A stretch of 64,000 nucleotides of DNA, taken from NCBI GenBank assembly GCA_947632705.1, contig CANRQE010000004.1:1-64000 (forward strand), given 5' to 3'. Source of the stretch: an uncultured Coprococcus sp. (lineage in GTDB: Bacteria; Bacillota; Clostridia; Lachnospirales; Lachnospiraceae). The translations under genes and the position numbers were made by a program. Below are positions 33,521 through 42,689 of this stretch, in pieces. How positions within the stretch are numbered: the first letter of the stretch is position 1; each line of letters starts with the position of its first letter. A model generated the notes under the pieces. The model had not been told where the DNA came from and did not search any database. It saw only the letters and a list, made by a program, of their open reading frames with translations.

Positions 33521-35833
33521 ATGGAAAATATTGTCTGGAATATGCCAATGATTATTCTGAAAAATGTAGTGATCATGCCGGAGGCTTCCTCTCATCTGGA
33601 TGTGATCAATAAAGAGTCCTGCCAGGCCGTAACAAACGCAATGAAAGGGGATTGCAAAATCTTCATGGTGACGGCAAAACAGGGAGAGCCAGAGGGAGTA
33701 GTGCCGGAAGTCTATCATATCGGAGTAGTTGCAAAAATCAGGCAATTTGTAAAATTGCCGAATAAAACCATCCGTATCCTGATTGAAGTGGAAAAAAGAG
33801 CCAGACTGATCAGTTATTTTAAAGAGGATGGATGCATGAATGCAGATATAGAATTTGTGACGGCAGAAGAAACCTCGGATATAGATGAAAAGGAGACAGA
33901 AACACTGACCCGTATGCTTCGTGACAAGCTAAAGCAGGCTTTCTCCATAGGATTAGGAACCAATAAGCTTCTGTTTAAGCAGCTGCAAAATGTCAGGGAG
34001 TTAAATCGGTTTGCTGATGGAATTGCAGAGTTTATCCCTGCTCCATATAACAAAAAACAGGAATTATTGGAATTATTGGATGTCAGAAAAAGAGTCATCA
34101 GACTGCTTCAGATTATAGAAGAAGAGCTGGAAATTATATCTATCCGTCAGGAAATACAGGAAAAACTCAAGGATTGTGTCAACCAGCACCAAAGGGAGTA
34201 TGTTCTGCGGGAACAGATGAAAGTGATCAAAAAGGAGCTGGGTGAGGATAATATTGAAGAAGCGGCGGATGAGTTTAGTACAAAACTCGAGGCATTAAAC
34301 GTTACGGATGAAGTCCGGGAAAAATTAAGCAAGGAAATCAGCAGATACAAAGCGATTCCCCAGATGTCTGCCGAGAGCGGAGTGCTTTCAAATTATATTG
34401 AAACTCTTTTGGATTATCCATGGGGCGTTTCGTCTGAGGAGAACAATGATTTAAAGAAGGCAATTCGTATTTTGGAAAATGACCATTACGGGCTGGATGA
34501 AGTAAAAGAGAGGATCATTGATTACCTTGCGGTTCATATCCTGAATAAAAAAGGGAATATGCCGATTATCTGTCTGGTCGGACCTCCGGGAACCGGAAAG
34601 ACATCCATTGCAAAATCCATTGCGGCGGCAACCGGTAAGCGTTACATCCGTATGTCACTTGGCGGGGTCAGAGATGAGGCGGAGATCCGGGGACACAGAA
34701 AGACCTATATCGGGGCTATGCCCGGCCGGATTGCGCAGTCCATAGCGAAGACAGGAACGGATAATCCATTGATCCTGCTGGATGAGGTGGATAAGGTCAG
34801 CAGTGATTATAAAGGCGACGTATCGTCAGCTCTTTTGGAGGTTCTGGACAGTGAGCAAAATTATAAATTTTATGACCACTATTTTGAAGTACCAATTGAT
34901 CTGAGCAGGGTGTTGTTCATTGCAACAGCCAATGATGCATCTGCCATTCCGGGTCCTTTGCTTGACAGAATGGAGATTATCAACATATCCGGATACACAT
35001 CCAACGAGAAATATAATATTGCAAAACTGTATCTGGTAGACAAAGCAAGACAGAAAAACGGACTGACAAAAAGTAATTTTAAGATGAACAGCGAAGCAAT
35101 CCGATATGTGATCCGTTATTATACAAGAGAAGCCGGCGTCAGGGGACTGGAGCGTACCATTGACAAGATTGCAAGAAAGGCATGCCGGCAGATCCTGACG
35201 GAAGAGGCAGAGTGTGTCCGGGTGGATAAGGATATGGTAATTTCCATGCTCGGACCTGAAAAATACAGAGAGGACAGACAAAATCTTGGAAATAAAATTG
35301 GCGCGGTAAAGGGACTTGCATGGACTTCTGTAGGGGGAGTTACCCTGGATATAGAGGTAAATGTTATGCCGGGAAGCGGAAAGCTTCAGCTGACGGGTAA
35401 GATGGGAGATGTTATGAAAGAGTCGGCGACTGCCGGGCTGAGTTATATCCGTTCTCTGAAGGAAACGAGAGCACTCGGAGATAATTTCTTTGAAAAACAT
35501 GATATCCATGTTCATATTCCGGAGGGAGCCGTACCAAAGGACGGTCCTTCTGCCGGAATTACGATGGCAACCGCCATTTATTCGGCACTCTTTGAACGGC
35601 CTGTACAGGGCAGGCTTGCCATGACCGGCGAGATTACCTTGAGGGGAAATGTGCTTGCAATCGGGGGCCTGAAGGAAAAGCTGTTAGCGGCAAAAGATAT
35701 CGGGATTAAAAATATAATCATACCGGAAAGCAATATGAAAGATCTGCCGGAAATCGGAGAAGAAATTACAGGCGGTCTGACGATCATTCCGGTATCTGAT
35801 ATGAAACAGGTGTTGGAATTTGCACTGGTGTAG
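33521..35833 (+). CDS. lon: ATP-dependent protease Lon
   Basis: A 770-residue LonA-type protease. The N-terminal substrate domain (about 1-190) is followed by a coiled coil, the AAA+ module (Walker A GPPGTGKTSIAKS, Walker B LILLDEVDK) and the Ser-Lys protease domain (PKDGPSAGITMATAI with the serine, then IGGLKEKLLAAKDIG with the lysine). It degrades damaged and regulatory proteins. It is separated from clpX by a terminator and followed nine bases later by engB. I found no clear promoter in the 57-base gap. Confidence 0.97.
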   Translation: MENIVWNMPMIILKNVVIMPEASSHLDVINKESCQAVTNAMKGDCKIFMVTAKQGEPEGVVPEVYHIGVVAKIRQFVKLPNKTIRILIEVEKRARLISYFKEDGCMNADIEFVTAEETSDIDEKETETLTRMLRDKLKQAFSIGLGTNKLLFKQLQNVRELNRFADGIAEFIPAPYNKKQELLELLDVRKRVIRLLQIIEEELEIISIRQEIQEKLKDCVNQHQREYVLREQMKVIKKELGEDNIEEAADEFSTKLEALNVTDEVREKLSKEISRYKAIPQMSAESGVLSNYIETLLDYPWGVSSEENNDLKKAIRILENDHYGLDEVKERIIDYLAVHILNKKGNMPIICLVGPPGTGKTSIAKSIAAATGKRYIRMSLGGVRDEAEIRGHRKTYIGAMPGRIAQSIAKTGTDNPLILLDEVDKVSSDYKGDVSSALLEVLDSEQNYKFYDHYFEVPIDLSRVLFIATANDASAIPGPLLDRMEIINISGYTSNEKYNIAKLYLVDKARQKNGLTKSNFKMNSEAIRYVIRYYTREAGVRGLERTIDKIARKACRQILTEEAECVRVDKDMVISMLGPEKYREDRQNLGNKIGAVKGLAWTSVGGVTLDIEVNVMPGSGKLQLTGKMGDVMKESATAGLSYIRSLKETRALGDNFFEKHDIHVHIPEGAVPKDGPSAGITMATAIYSALFERPVQGRLAMTGEITLRGNVLAIGGLKEKLLAAKDIGIKNIIIPESNMKDLPEIGEEITGGLTIIPVSDMKQVLEFALV

Positions 35834-35842
35834 GAGCAAGAG

Positions 35843-36433
35843 ATGAAAGTAAAAAGTGCGGAATTAGAAACGGTATGCGGTATTACAAGCAGCATACCGG
35901 TCCATGACATTCCGGAGATTGCCTTTGCAGGCAAGTCCAATGTCGGAAAATCTTCTTTAATAAATTGTCTGTTAAACCGGAAATCCCTGGCCAGAACATC
36001 TTCGCAGCCGGGGAAGACCCAGACGATAAATTTTTATAATATTAATCGGAAATTATATTTTGTTGACCTGCCGGGATATGGCTACGCACAGGTTTCTAAG
36101 GAAATCAGGGCAAAATGGGGCAGAATGATCGAAAGTTATCTGCACCGTTCCAGGCAGCTGAAGAAAGTGTTTCTTCTGATTGATATCCGGCATGCGCCCT
36201 CTGATAATGATTGTATGATGTATGACTGGATTATAGAAAATGGCTTTACCCCGATTATTATTGCTACGAAGCTTGATAAGATCAACCGCAGCCAGATTCA
36301 GAAACATATCAGGATTCTGAAAGACAAGCTGCAGCCGGAACCGGATACGGTCATAATCCCGTTTTCTGCTGTGACCAGACAGGGAAAAGATGAAATATGG
36401 AATCTGATCGATACACTTACAGGGCAGGAATGA
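35843..36433 (+). CDS. engB: Ribosome biogenesis GTPase EngB (YsxC/YihA)
   Basis: A 196-residue essential GTPase that assists 50S assembly. G motifs are all visible: GKSNVGKSSLIN (G1), DLPGYGYAQ (G3), ATKLDKI (G4) and FSAVTRQG (G5). GGAGCAAGAG precedes the ATG. The lon-engB order is conserved in Firmicutes. Its TGA stop forms one half of the palindrome TGATCA, whose other half is the stop of the convergent DUF4364 gene. Confidence 0.95.
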   Translation: MKVKSAELETVCGITSSIPVHDIPEIAFAGKSNVGKSSLINCLLNRKSLARTSSQPGKTQTINFYNINRKLYFVDLPGYGYAQVSKEIRAKWGRMIESYLHRSRQLKKVFLLIDIRHAPSDNDCMMYDWIIENGFTPIIIATKLDKINRSQIQKHIRILKDKLQPEPDTVIIPFSAVTRQGKDEIWNLIDTLTGQE

Positions 36434-36961
36434 TCAGTTATTACCCGTCCAAAGCTGATTGATCAGATAATCGTATACACTGGTGCTTTTTTCCCGCCAG
36501 TTATCACAGATTGCAATTGCATCTGCTTTGGTCGGGACACTGAACTTTAAATCAATCAGAGTTTCTTTCCTGTCTTTTATCACACAGGTAACGGTATATT
36601 CATTCATATCGTTTTTGAAATAATCGGAGTAAATTTCCGATTCATTTTTCAGATTAATTTTCTGCGAATCAAAATAGGACAGAATATCCTGCTTGATTGC
36701 ATAGGGAATCCTGTTTTCAAACAGACTTAAGGCCTCTTCTCCCTTATCTGTAATTTTATAATGGGAGGAACTCCGAATGGCAGACACATGAACAAATTCG
36801 CTGTCTATCAGGCCGTTAATGGCTTCCTGCAATGTGAAATAGTTGGTATAACCTTTTGTCAGGACAAATTCTGAAATCTGTGAATTCGTAAGTGTAAAGT
36901 CGACCCGGTCTAACATATATAATATGATCAGTTTATATAAGATAATAGAATCTGAAGTCAT
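36434..36961 (-). CDS. DUF4364 family winged-helix protein
   Basis: A 175-residue protein. The first 85 residues resemble a PadR/MarR-like winged helix (LYKLIILYMLDRVDFTLTNS, LQEAINGLIDSEFVHV, YKITDKGEEALSLFENRI). The rest is a mixed fold with CVIKDRKETLIDLKFSVPTK. It fits DUF4364, a small family common in Lachnospiraceae, probably DNA-binding with unknown targets. It is convergent with engB with zero intergenic bases. A purine-rich CAGGAGA site precedes the ATG. Confidence 0.8.
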   Translation of the reverse strand: MTSDSIILYKLIILYMLDRVDFTLTNSQISEFVLTKGYTNYFTLQEAINGLIDSEFVHVSAIRSSSHYKITDKGEEALSLFENRIPYAIKQDILSYFDSQKINLKNESEIYSDYFKNDMNEYTVTCVIKDRKETLIDLKFSVPTKADAIAICDNWREKSTSVYDYLINQLWTGNN

Positions 36962-37039
36962 GTCGGTATCTCCTGTATTTTATCTGACAAAATCAGACTA
37001 AATATATCATACCATTCGTAAAAGCGAAAATCAATAACT

Positions 37040-37068
37040 TTACAAACCGTGTTCAAAGGGTGTATACT
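37040..37068 (+). promoter_or_regulatory. Promoter for rho
   Basis: TTACAA (37040-37045), 17 bases, TATACT (37063-37068), giving an AT-rich leader of about 100 bases. Rho autoregulation through such leaders is known elsewhere; nothing here proves it. Confidence 0.6.
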
Positions 37069-37177
37069 GATAAAAGTTTCAATATTCTATGCATTCTTGA
37101 TCGTTACCCAGTTTTTGTAATTATGAAAAAAATGATAATCAAAGAAAAAGATTTTAACATTATGAAGGGAGTATTAT

Positions 37178-38647
37178 ATGGATTTTAAAAACGCTTCACT
37201 GGCTGAACTCAGACAGTATGTCAAGGAGAAGGGTATTAAGGGCGTTTCAGCCATGAAGAAACAGGAATTGGCAGAATTTCTGTCAAATTACAATATGAAT
37301 ACAGGAAAGAAAACAGGGACGAATATAAAAAGAAAAAAGATGCCCCAACCGGCGGCCAAAACTGAATCAAAACAGGAAAATCCGGCGGAACACCAGCCGG
37401 AAGCAAAGCAGGAAGAGACTTCCCGCAGACAGCCGGAAGCAAAGCAGGAGGAGACTTCCCGCAGACAGCCGGAGAGAAAGCAGGAGGATGCCGGTACCGG
37501 AAATAGTTCAGAACTGGATAGTGGGAAAATGGCAAATGGTATTCTGGAGGTTATGGCTGACGGGTATGGCTTTATCAGAAGCGCCAATTATCTTCCCGGA
37601 GATCAGGATATTTATGTATCTCCTGCCCAGATCCGGCGGTTTGGACTGAAAACAGGCGACATTATATCAGGTAATATTCGCGTGAAGACGCAGGGAGAGA
37701 AATTCAGTGCGTTGTTGTATGTCGGTTCCGTGAATGGAGAATCTCCTGCCGTGATCGCAAATCGAAAAAATTTTGAGGATCTGACTCCGATTTTCCCAGA
37801 TGAAAGAATCAAACTGAATGGAGACGGAGCGCCGGTTCCAATTCGTATGATCGATCTGTTAGCCCCAATCGGAAAAGGGCAAAGAGGTATGATCGTATCC
37901 CCGCCAAAGGCAGGTAAAACGACATTATTGAAACAGATTGCAAAATGTATCAGTACACGTTACAGGGAGATTCATCTGCTGGTATTACTGATTGATGAAC
38001 GGCCGGAAGAGGTTACCGATATCCGGGAGTCGATTGAGGGACCGAATGTGGAGGTAATTTATTCTACCTTTGATGAGCTTCCGGAACATCATAAGCGCGT
38101 TTCAGAAATGGTAATTGAACGTGCGAAACGTCTGGTCGAACAAAAAAAGGATGTAGTTATCCTGCTTGACAGTATTACAAGACTTGCAAGAGCCTATAAT
38201 CTGACGGTTCCGCCAAGCGGAAGAACTTTATCCGGAGGTCTGGATCCGGCTGCCCTTCATATGCCAAAGAAATTTTTTGGCGCAGCGAGAAATATGCGGG
38301 AAGGCGGAAGCCTCACAATCCTTGCGACAGCCTTGGTTGAAACAGGAAGTAAAATGGATGATGTTGTTTTTGAAGAATTTAAAGGGACAGGGAATATGGA
38401 GCTTGTGCTTGACCGAAGCCTTTCCGAGAAGCGGATTTTCCCTGCTATTGATATTGCCAAATCAGGAACCAGACGGGATGATTTGCTGCTTAGCAGAGAG
38501 GAACAGGAAATTGTCTATGCAATCCATAAAGCGTTATCCGGTAATAAGTCAGAGGATATACTGGAAGATGTGCTGAAATTGTTTGTGAGAACCAGAAATA
38601 ATGAAGAGTTCATGTATTATGTAAAAAAGTCTTTATTGAGGAAGTAA
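37178..38647 (+). CDS. rho: Transcription termination factor Rho
   Basis: A 489-residue hexameric RNA helicase, longer than the 420 of E. coli because of an insertion. Residues 1-38 are the Rho N-terminal helical domain ([20 protein letters not shown]). Residues 40-118 are a Lys/Gln/Glu-rich linker with a tandem 12-residue repeat. The cold-shock-like RNA domain follows ([15 protein letters not shown]), then the ATPase with Walker [21 protein letters not shown] and the Q and R loops. AGGGAG precedes the ATG. Such charged insertions between the N-terminal and RNA domains occur in many Firmicute and Actinobacterial Rho proteins. Confidence 0.96.
   Translation: MDFKNASLAELRQYVKEKGIKGVSAMKKQELAEFLSNYNMNTGKKTGTNIKRKKMPQPAAKTESKQENPAEHQPEAKQEETSRRQPEAKQEETSRRQPERKQEDAGTGNSSELDSGKMANGILEVMADGYGFIRSANYLPGDQDIYVSPAQIRRFGLKTGDIISGNIRVKTQGEKFSALLYVGSVNGESPAVIANRKNFEDLTPIFPDERIKLNGDGAPVPIRMIDLLAPIGKGQRGMIVSPPKAGKTTLLKQIAKCISTRYREIHLLVLLIDERPEEVTDIRESIEGPNVEVIYSTFDELPEHHKRVSEMVIERAKRLVEQKKDVVILLDSITRLARAYNLTVPPSGRTLSGGLDPAALHMPKKFFGAARNMREGGSLTILATALVETGSKMDDVVFEEFKGTGNMELVLDRSLSEKRIFPAIDIAKSGTRRDDLLLSREEQEIVYAIHKALSGNKSEDILEDVLKLFVRTRNNEEFMYYVKKSLLRK
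37394..37489 (+). repeat. 36-bp tandem repeat in rho
   Basis: Two near-identical 36-base units (37394-37429, 37430-37465) and a partial third encode [12 protein letters not shown] repeats in the Rho linker. The sequence is prone to copy-number change without frameshift. Confidence 0.85.
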
Positions 38648-38686
38648 AGGACACTGATATAAATTTCAGAATAACGAAAAAAGTGC

Positions 38687-38716
38687 TTGCATTTCCATAT
38701 GAGGCTGTGTTAAAAT
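38687..38716 (+). promoter_or_regulatory. Promoter for rpmE
   Basis: TTGCAT (38687-38692), 18 bases, TAAAAT (38711-38716) with a TG just upstream of the -10. Confidence 0.6.
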
Positions 38717-38794
38717 ACAAAAGCTGTGTTTTATGAAGAAGTAAGGCTACGTGCCGATTCTCATATATCAAATTATACGTAAAGAGGTGAGATC

Positions 38795-39007
38795 ATGAGA
38801 GAAGGAATACATCCGGATTACTATCAGGCAAAGGTTGTCTGCAACTGTGGAAATGAATTCGTTACAGGATCAACAAAGGAAGAAATCCACGTAGAAATTT
38901 GCTCAAAGTGTCATTCATTCTATACAGGTCAGCAGAAGGCTGTAAAGGCTCGTGGTAGAATTGATATGTTTAACCGTAAATATGGTGTTTCACAGGATAA
39001 CGAATAA
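38795..39007 (+). CDS. rpmE: 50S ribosomal protein L31, zinc-binding type
   Basis: A 70-residue large-subunit protein. The zinc ligands Cys16, Cys18, Cys36 and Cys39 (CNC, CSKC) are all present, so this is the zinc-containing paralogue, not the zinc-free form induced in zinc starvation. AGAGGTGAG precedes the ATG. A terminator follows, though downstream genes may be read through. Confidence 0.97.
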   Translation: MREGIHPDYYQAKVVCNCGNEFVTGSTKEEIHVEICSKCHSFYTGQQKAVKARGRIDMFNRKYGVSQDNE

Positions 39008-39015
39008 AAGGAATG

Positions 39016-39052
39016 ACAGGTTGAGGTTACAGGAATCTCAACCTGTTTTTTT
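39016..39052 (+). terminator. Terminator after rpmE
   Basis: Perfect 10-bp stem ACAGGTTGAG / CTCAACCTGT with an 11-base loop and six to seven T. Confidence 0.92.
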
Positions 39053-39065
39053 ATAGGTGGATATT

Positions 39066-39977
39066 TTGAAAAAGGTCAGAATCGGAGGACAGGCAGTCAT
39101 AGAGGGCGTCATGATGAAAAACGGCGGCCAATATGCTGTTGCTGTCAGAAAACCAAATCAGGAAATTGAAGTAAAAGTGGAAGAATATATACCGGTCGGT
39201 GAGCGGTACCGGGTCTTACGGCTGCCGGTCATACGGGGTATTTTTAATTTTATAGAGTCACTGGTGCTCGGAGTGAAAACGCTGACATATTCAGCTGCGT
39301 TTTTTGATGAAGAAGAGGCTGAAGCCTCTGACAGTAAAAAGGATAATCTGCTGATGATCGTAACGGTATGCTTTTCCGTAATTTTTGCGATTGCTCTGTT
39401 TATGTTGTTTCCTGCCTTTATTGCAGAACTGATCGGAAAGGCGGTAAAGAATCATTTCCTGCTTGCAATGATAGAGGGCGTGATCCGGCTTGTGATTTTT
39501 TTACTGTATGTGGCTCTGATTTCTGTTATGAAGGATATCAGAAGAGTATTTATGTATCATGGGGCAGAGCATAAGTCCATCAACTGTCTGGAAGCAGGGG
39601 ATCCTCTGACGACGGAAAATGTCAGGAAACATTCCAGATATCATAAACGCTGCGGAACGAGCTTTTTATTTGTCGTTATGATTATCAGTATTATTGCGTT
39701 TATGTTTATTGATGTCGATACAGTTTGGCTGCGGATGCTGCTTCGTGTGCTGCTTGTGCCGCTCATTGCAGGAATTTCTTATGAATTTATTATGTTTACA
39801 GGCAGAAGCCGGTCAAAGCTTGCATATATATTAAGCGTTCCGGGAATGTGGATTCAGAGAATGACGACCAGAGAGCCGGATGAGGACATGATTGAAGTGG
39901 CTGTCAGGTCCGTAGAGGCAGTTCTTGACTGGAAGGCATATGAAGAAGCGATGCATAACGGAACCCTGGAGGATTAG
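39066..39977 (+). CDS. DUF1385 family membrane protein (YqhQ-like)
   Basis: A 303-residue membrane protein of unknown function. The conserved start KKVRIGGQAVIEGVMMKNG, the YHGAEHKSINCLEAG block with an invariant histidine pair (about 180-195), HSRYHKRCGTSFLF, and four to five membrane helices define DUF1385. I chose a TTG at 39066 with AGGTGG five bases upstream; a GTG at 39057 overlaps that site. The gene sits against the rpmE terminator and just before prmC-prfA, an order common in clostridia. Confidence 0.88.
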   Translation: MKKVRIGGQAVIEGVMMKNGGQYAVAVRKPNQEIEVKVEEYIPVGERYRVLRLPVIRGIFNFIESLVLGVKTLTYSAAFFDEEEAEASDSKKDNLLMIVTVCFSVIFAIALFMLFPAFIAELIGKAVKNHFLLAMIEGVIRLVIFLLYVALISVMKDIRRVFMYHGAEHKSINCLEAGDPLTTENVRKHSRYHKRCGTSFLFVVMIISIIAFMFIDVDTVWLRMLLRVLLVPLIAGISYEFIMFTGRSRSKLAYILSVPGMWIQRMTTREPDEDMIEVAVRSVEAVLDWKAYEEAMHNGTLED

Positions 39978-40002
39978 GCCAGACAGAAAGTGAAAAGAAC
40001 GG

Positions 40003-40863
40003 ATGAGATTATTTCAGTTGTTAAATGCCGGTAAGGACAGATTACAGCAGGCAGGCGTTCCTGAGCCTGCGACAGATTCGGAACTGATATGGGAATATGT
40101 TTCCGGAATGGATAAGCTCCATATCCTGCTGAATAAAGAGCAGGAGGTGGACACCGAAGCAGAACGTCATTTCCGGGAGCTCATTGATATCAGAAGTACC
40201 AGAAAGCCTTTGCAATATATTACAGGTGTACAGAATTTTATGGGTATGGATTTTTCTGTTTCAGAAAATGTGCTGATTCCAAGACAGGACACAGAAATTC
40301 TGGCAGAACAGGTTCTTTCGGTTCTGCATCTGATCGGTAAAAACAGGATTCCTTCCCTGTTGGATTTATGCTGTGGTTCCGGATGTGTCGGCCTGGCTGT
40401 CCGGGCGATATGGAAGCATGTCAATGTCACCCTGTCTGACATTTCGGAGGATGCCGTGGCACTGGCAAAAAAAAATGCGGATCAGCTTCATGTGGATTGT
40501 GACATAATAAAAGGAGATCTGTTTGAAAATATTACAGAGAGATACGATATGATTGTATCCAATCCGCCCTATATAGAAAGTCAGACGATAGAAGAGCTGA
40601 TGCCCGAGGTCAGGGATTTTGAGCCAAAGCTTGCACTGGATGGTGCTTCGGACGGTTTGGCATATTATAGAAGAATTGTAAGAGAATCGGAGAATTATAT
40701 CAAAAATGAAGGCTATTTATTTTTTGAAATCGGAAATCATCAGGCATATGATGTACAGCAGCTCCTTGTAGATACACAATATGAGGATATTCATGTTGTA
40801 AAGGATTTCAGTGGAAATGACAGGGTAATATACGGAAAAAGGAAACCGGATGTCATTTCATAA
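40003..40863 (+). CDS. prmC: Peptide chain release factor N5-glutamine methyltransferase
   Basis: A 286-residue SAM-dependent enzyme that methylates the glutamine of the GGQ motif in release factors. The helical N-terminal substrate domain is followed by the Rossmann domain with [15 protein letters not shown] and the catalytic NPPY at residues 187-190. Its substrate RF1 is encoded 13 bases downstream. The start has a weak ribosome binding site (AAAGTGAAAAG). Confidence 0.95.
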   Translation: MRLFQLLNAGKDRLQQAGVPEPATDSELIWEYVSGMDKLHILLNKEQEVDTEAERHFRELIDIRSTRKPLQYITGVQNFMGMDFSVSENVLIPRQDTEILAEQVLSVLHLIGKNRIPSLLDLCCGSGCVGLAVRAIWKHVNVTLSDISEDAVALAKKNADQLHVDCDIIKGDLFENITERYDMIVSNPPYIESQTIEELMPEVRDFEPKLALDGASDGLAYYRRIVRESENYIKNEGYLFFEIGNHQAYDVQQLLVDTQYEDIHVVKDFSGNDRVIYGKRKPDVIS

Positions 40864-40876
40864 ACAGGAGGACATT

Positions 40877-41959
40877 ATGTTTGATAAATTAGATGATCTG
40901 GTGGACAGAATCGAGACGATTAATAATCAGCTGACAGATCCGGATGTTGTATCCGATCAGAATAAGTTTAAAAAGCTGATGAAGGAACAAAGTGACCTTA
41001 CCCCGATTGTGGAAAAATATAAGGAATACAAGGCCGCAAAACAGACGATTGAGGACAGTCTGCTGATGTTGGAGGAAGAAAGTGATGAAGAGATCCGGGA
41101 AATGGCGAAGGAAGAGCTGGCGGAAGCAAAGGCCAGTCTTGAAACCATCGAGCAGGAATTGAAAATTCTGCTTTTGCCAAAGGATCCGAATGATTCCAAG
41201 AATGTCATTGTCGAGATCCGTGCCGGTGCGGGCGGAGACGAAGCGGCCTTATTTGCATATGAGATTTTCAGGATGTATCAGAAATATGTGGATCAGTTTC
41301 GTTGGAAGGTAGAACTGATCAGTGTCAATGAAAACGGAATCGGCGGTTTTAAGGAAGCAGTTTTCATGATTACGGGCGAGGGTGCATATTCCAAGATGAA
41401 ATATGAAAGCGGAGTCCATCGGGTGCAGCGGATTCCAAAGACAGAATCAGGCGGACGAATCCATACTTCAACCGTAACGGTTGCCGTTATGCCGGAGGCG
41501 GAAGAGGTGGATGTCGTAATCGATGAGAATGATATCCGGATCGATGTTATGCGGGCATCCGGAAACGGGGGACAGTGTGTCAATACAACGGATTCCGCGG
41601 TTCGTCTGACTCATATTCCGACCGGTATTGTTATTTACAGCCAGACGGAAAAATCCCAGCTTCAAAATAAGACAAAGGCGTTTGCCCTGCTTCGGTCCAA
41701 ATTGTACGATCTGGAATTGCAGAAGCAGCATGATGCAGAAGCGGCGGACAGAAAAAGTCAGGTGGGAACCGGTGACCGTTCAGAAAAGATCCGTACCTAT
41801 AATTTCCCTGAAGGCCGCGTGACCGACCATAGGATCAAACTGACACTTTACAAACTGGATCAGATATTAGACGGTGATCTGAATGAATTGATAGACAGTC
41901 TGATTGCAGCCGATCAGGCGGCAAAGCTGGCACAGGTCAATGAAGAATCCCAAACCTGA
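40877..41959 (+). CDS. prfA: Peptide chain release factor 1
   Basis: A 360-residue factor that releases proteins at UAA and UAG. The codon-recognition tripeptide of P-x-T type is PKT at 187-189, and the catalytic GGQ is at 231-233 ([15 protein letters not shown]). ACAGGAGG precedes the ATG at 40877; an earlier in-frame ATG would overlap prmC. The glutamine is the target of PrmC encoded just upstream. Confidence 0.97.
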   Translation: MFDKLDDLVDRIETINNQLTDPDVVSDQNKFKKLMKEQSDLTPIVEKYKEYKAAKQTIEDSLLMLEEESDEEIREMAKEELAEAKASLETIEQELKILLLPKDPNDSKNVIVEIRAGAGGDEAALFAYEIFRMYQKYVDQFRWKVELISVNENGIGGFKEAVFMITGEGAYSKMKYESGVHRVQRIPKTESGGRIHTSTVTVAVMPEAEEVDVVIDENDIRIDVMRASGNGGQCVNTTDSAVRLTHIPTGIVIYSQTEKSQLQNKTKAFALLRSKLYDLELQKQHDAEAADRKSQVGTGDRSEKIRTYNFPEGRVTDHRIKLTLYKLDQILDGDLNELIDSLIAADQAAKLAQVNEESQT

Positions 41960-41989
41960 TCTGTAAATCTGCACTTAGATTGAATGCAG

Positions 41990-42028
41990 GAACTTCCGGT
42001 TTTTATCCAAAACTCCGGGAGTTCTTTT
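41990..42028 (+). terminator. Terminator after prfA, overlapping the sodC 3' end
   Basis: Stem GAACTTCCGG (41990-41999) / CCGGGAGTTC (42015-42024) with one G-T pair, then TTTT. It lies partly within the last codons of the convergent sodC gene. Confidence 0.7.
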
Positions 42029-42515
42029 CAATTATGCCGCAGGCAATTTTTGTTCCGGAATTGCCGGAAGGCTGTGATGTAAAATCATCGGGACTGCTGT
42101 GTATGATTATGGATTTACCAAGTATGTCCTTGATTAAAAACCGTTGTGTAAAGAAGACGGAATAGGCAAAACCGTGATTGCCTAATAAAGGCGGCAGGTC
42201 ACCGGCATGATCCGGATGTTTTGCATTGTCGGGATTATAGTGTCCTCCGGTCTGGTCAAAGGGCTTTCTGCAGTTTCCGTTTTCATGGATATGGAAACCA
42301 AAGAAGCTGCCCGCAAAGGAGCGGGACAGACTTGGAAGTCCAAAAATTTCAGCTTCCACCAATACGCCTGCAAGCTTTGTATCATAGAATTTTACAATAC
42401 CGTAGAGATGTGGATGTTCAGCGTCTCCGCGTATATTTGCATATGCGTTTGGTCTGTTTTCAGCAAGGAGATTTGCGAACATTTCATCGGGTGACAGATG
42501 CTTTTGATATGCCAT
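42003..42515 (-). CDS. sodC: Cu-Zn superoxide dismutase family protein, no signal peptide
   Basis: A 170-residue protein of the sodC fold that dismutates superoxide. All metal ligands can be read: Cu site His75, His77 (GFHIHENG), bridging His92 (GGHYNP), Zn site His100, His103, Asp106, and Cu His139. The structural disulfide cysteines are 82 and 159. There is no export signal, whereas most bacterial SodC proteins are periplasmic or lipoproteins, so this one should be cytoplasmic. I chose the ATG at 42515, about ten bases from AGGA; an ATG six bases upstream is nearly too close. A perfect dyad lies just upstream. Clostridial relatives of this type are widespread; activity is untested here. Confidence 0.9.
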   Translation of the reverse strand: MAYQKHLSPDEMFANLLAENRPNAYANIRGDAEHPHLYGIVKFYDTKLAGVLVEAEIFGLPSLSRSFAGSFFGFHIHENGNCRKPFDQTGGHYNPDNAKHPDHAGDLPPLLGNHGFAYSVFFTQRFLIKDILGKSIIIHSSPDDFTSQPSGNSGTKIACGIIEKNSRSFG

Positions 42516-42541
42516 TTTCATTTCTTCCTGTATGTTTTGTT

Positions 42542-42556
42542 ATACTGTTACAGTAT
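42542..42556 (-). promoter_or_regulatory. Dyad upstream of sodC, candidate operator
   Basis: ATACTGT-T-ACAGTAT is a perfect 7-bp dyad, 21-35 bases upstream of the first possible sodC start, in the promoter region. The half-site ACTGT/ACAGT is not one I can assign to a regulator family with confidence. Confidence 0.5.
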
Positions 42557-42618
42557 GTCAGAGCTTTAAAAAAGTGAATGTGGAAGTAAACGGAAAACGC
42601 GGAAGATGATATATTTTC

Positions 42619-42648
42619 TTTACAGATCTGCCGGATGTGGTGTAAGAT
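42619..42648 (+). promoter_or_regulatory. Possible promoter for the LUD gene
   Basis: TTTACA (42619-42624), 18 bases, TAAGAT (42643-42648) with TG one base upstream of the -10. Confidence 0.45.
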
Positions 42649-42689
42649 AGCTTTCAGAAAAGATTCAATACAGGAAAGGAGAAAACGGT

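Noticed and set aside
34826..35515. Minus-strand open frame of about 230 codons inside lon
   Set aside because: It mirrors lon codon phase, has no recognisable motifs and lies wholly within the protease gene.
39057..39065. GTG at 39057 as the DUF1385 start
   Set aside because: It lies within the AGGTGG ribosome binding site that serves the TTG at 39066.
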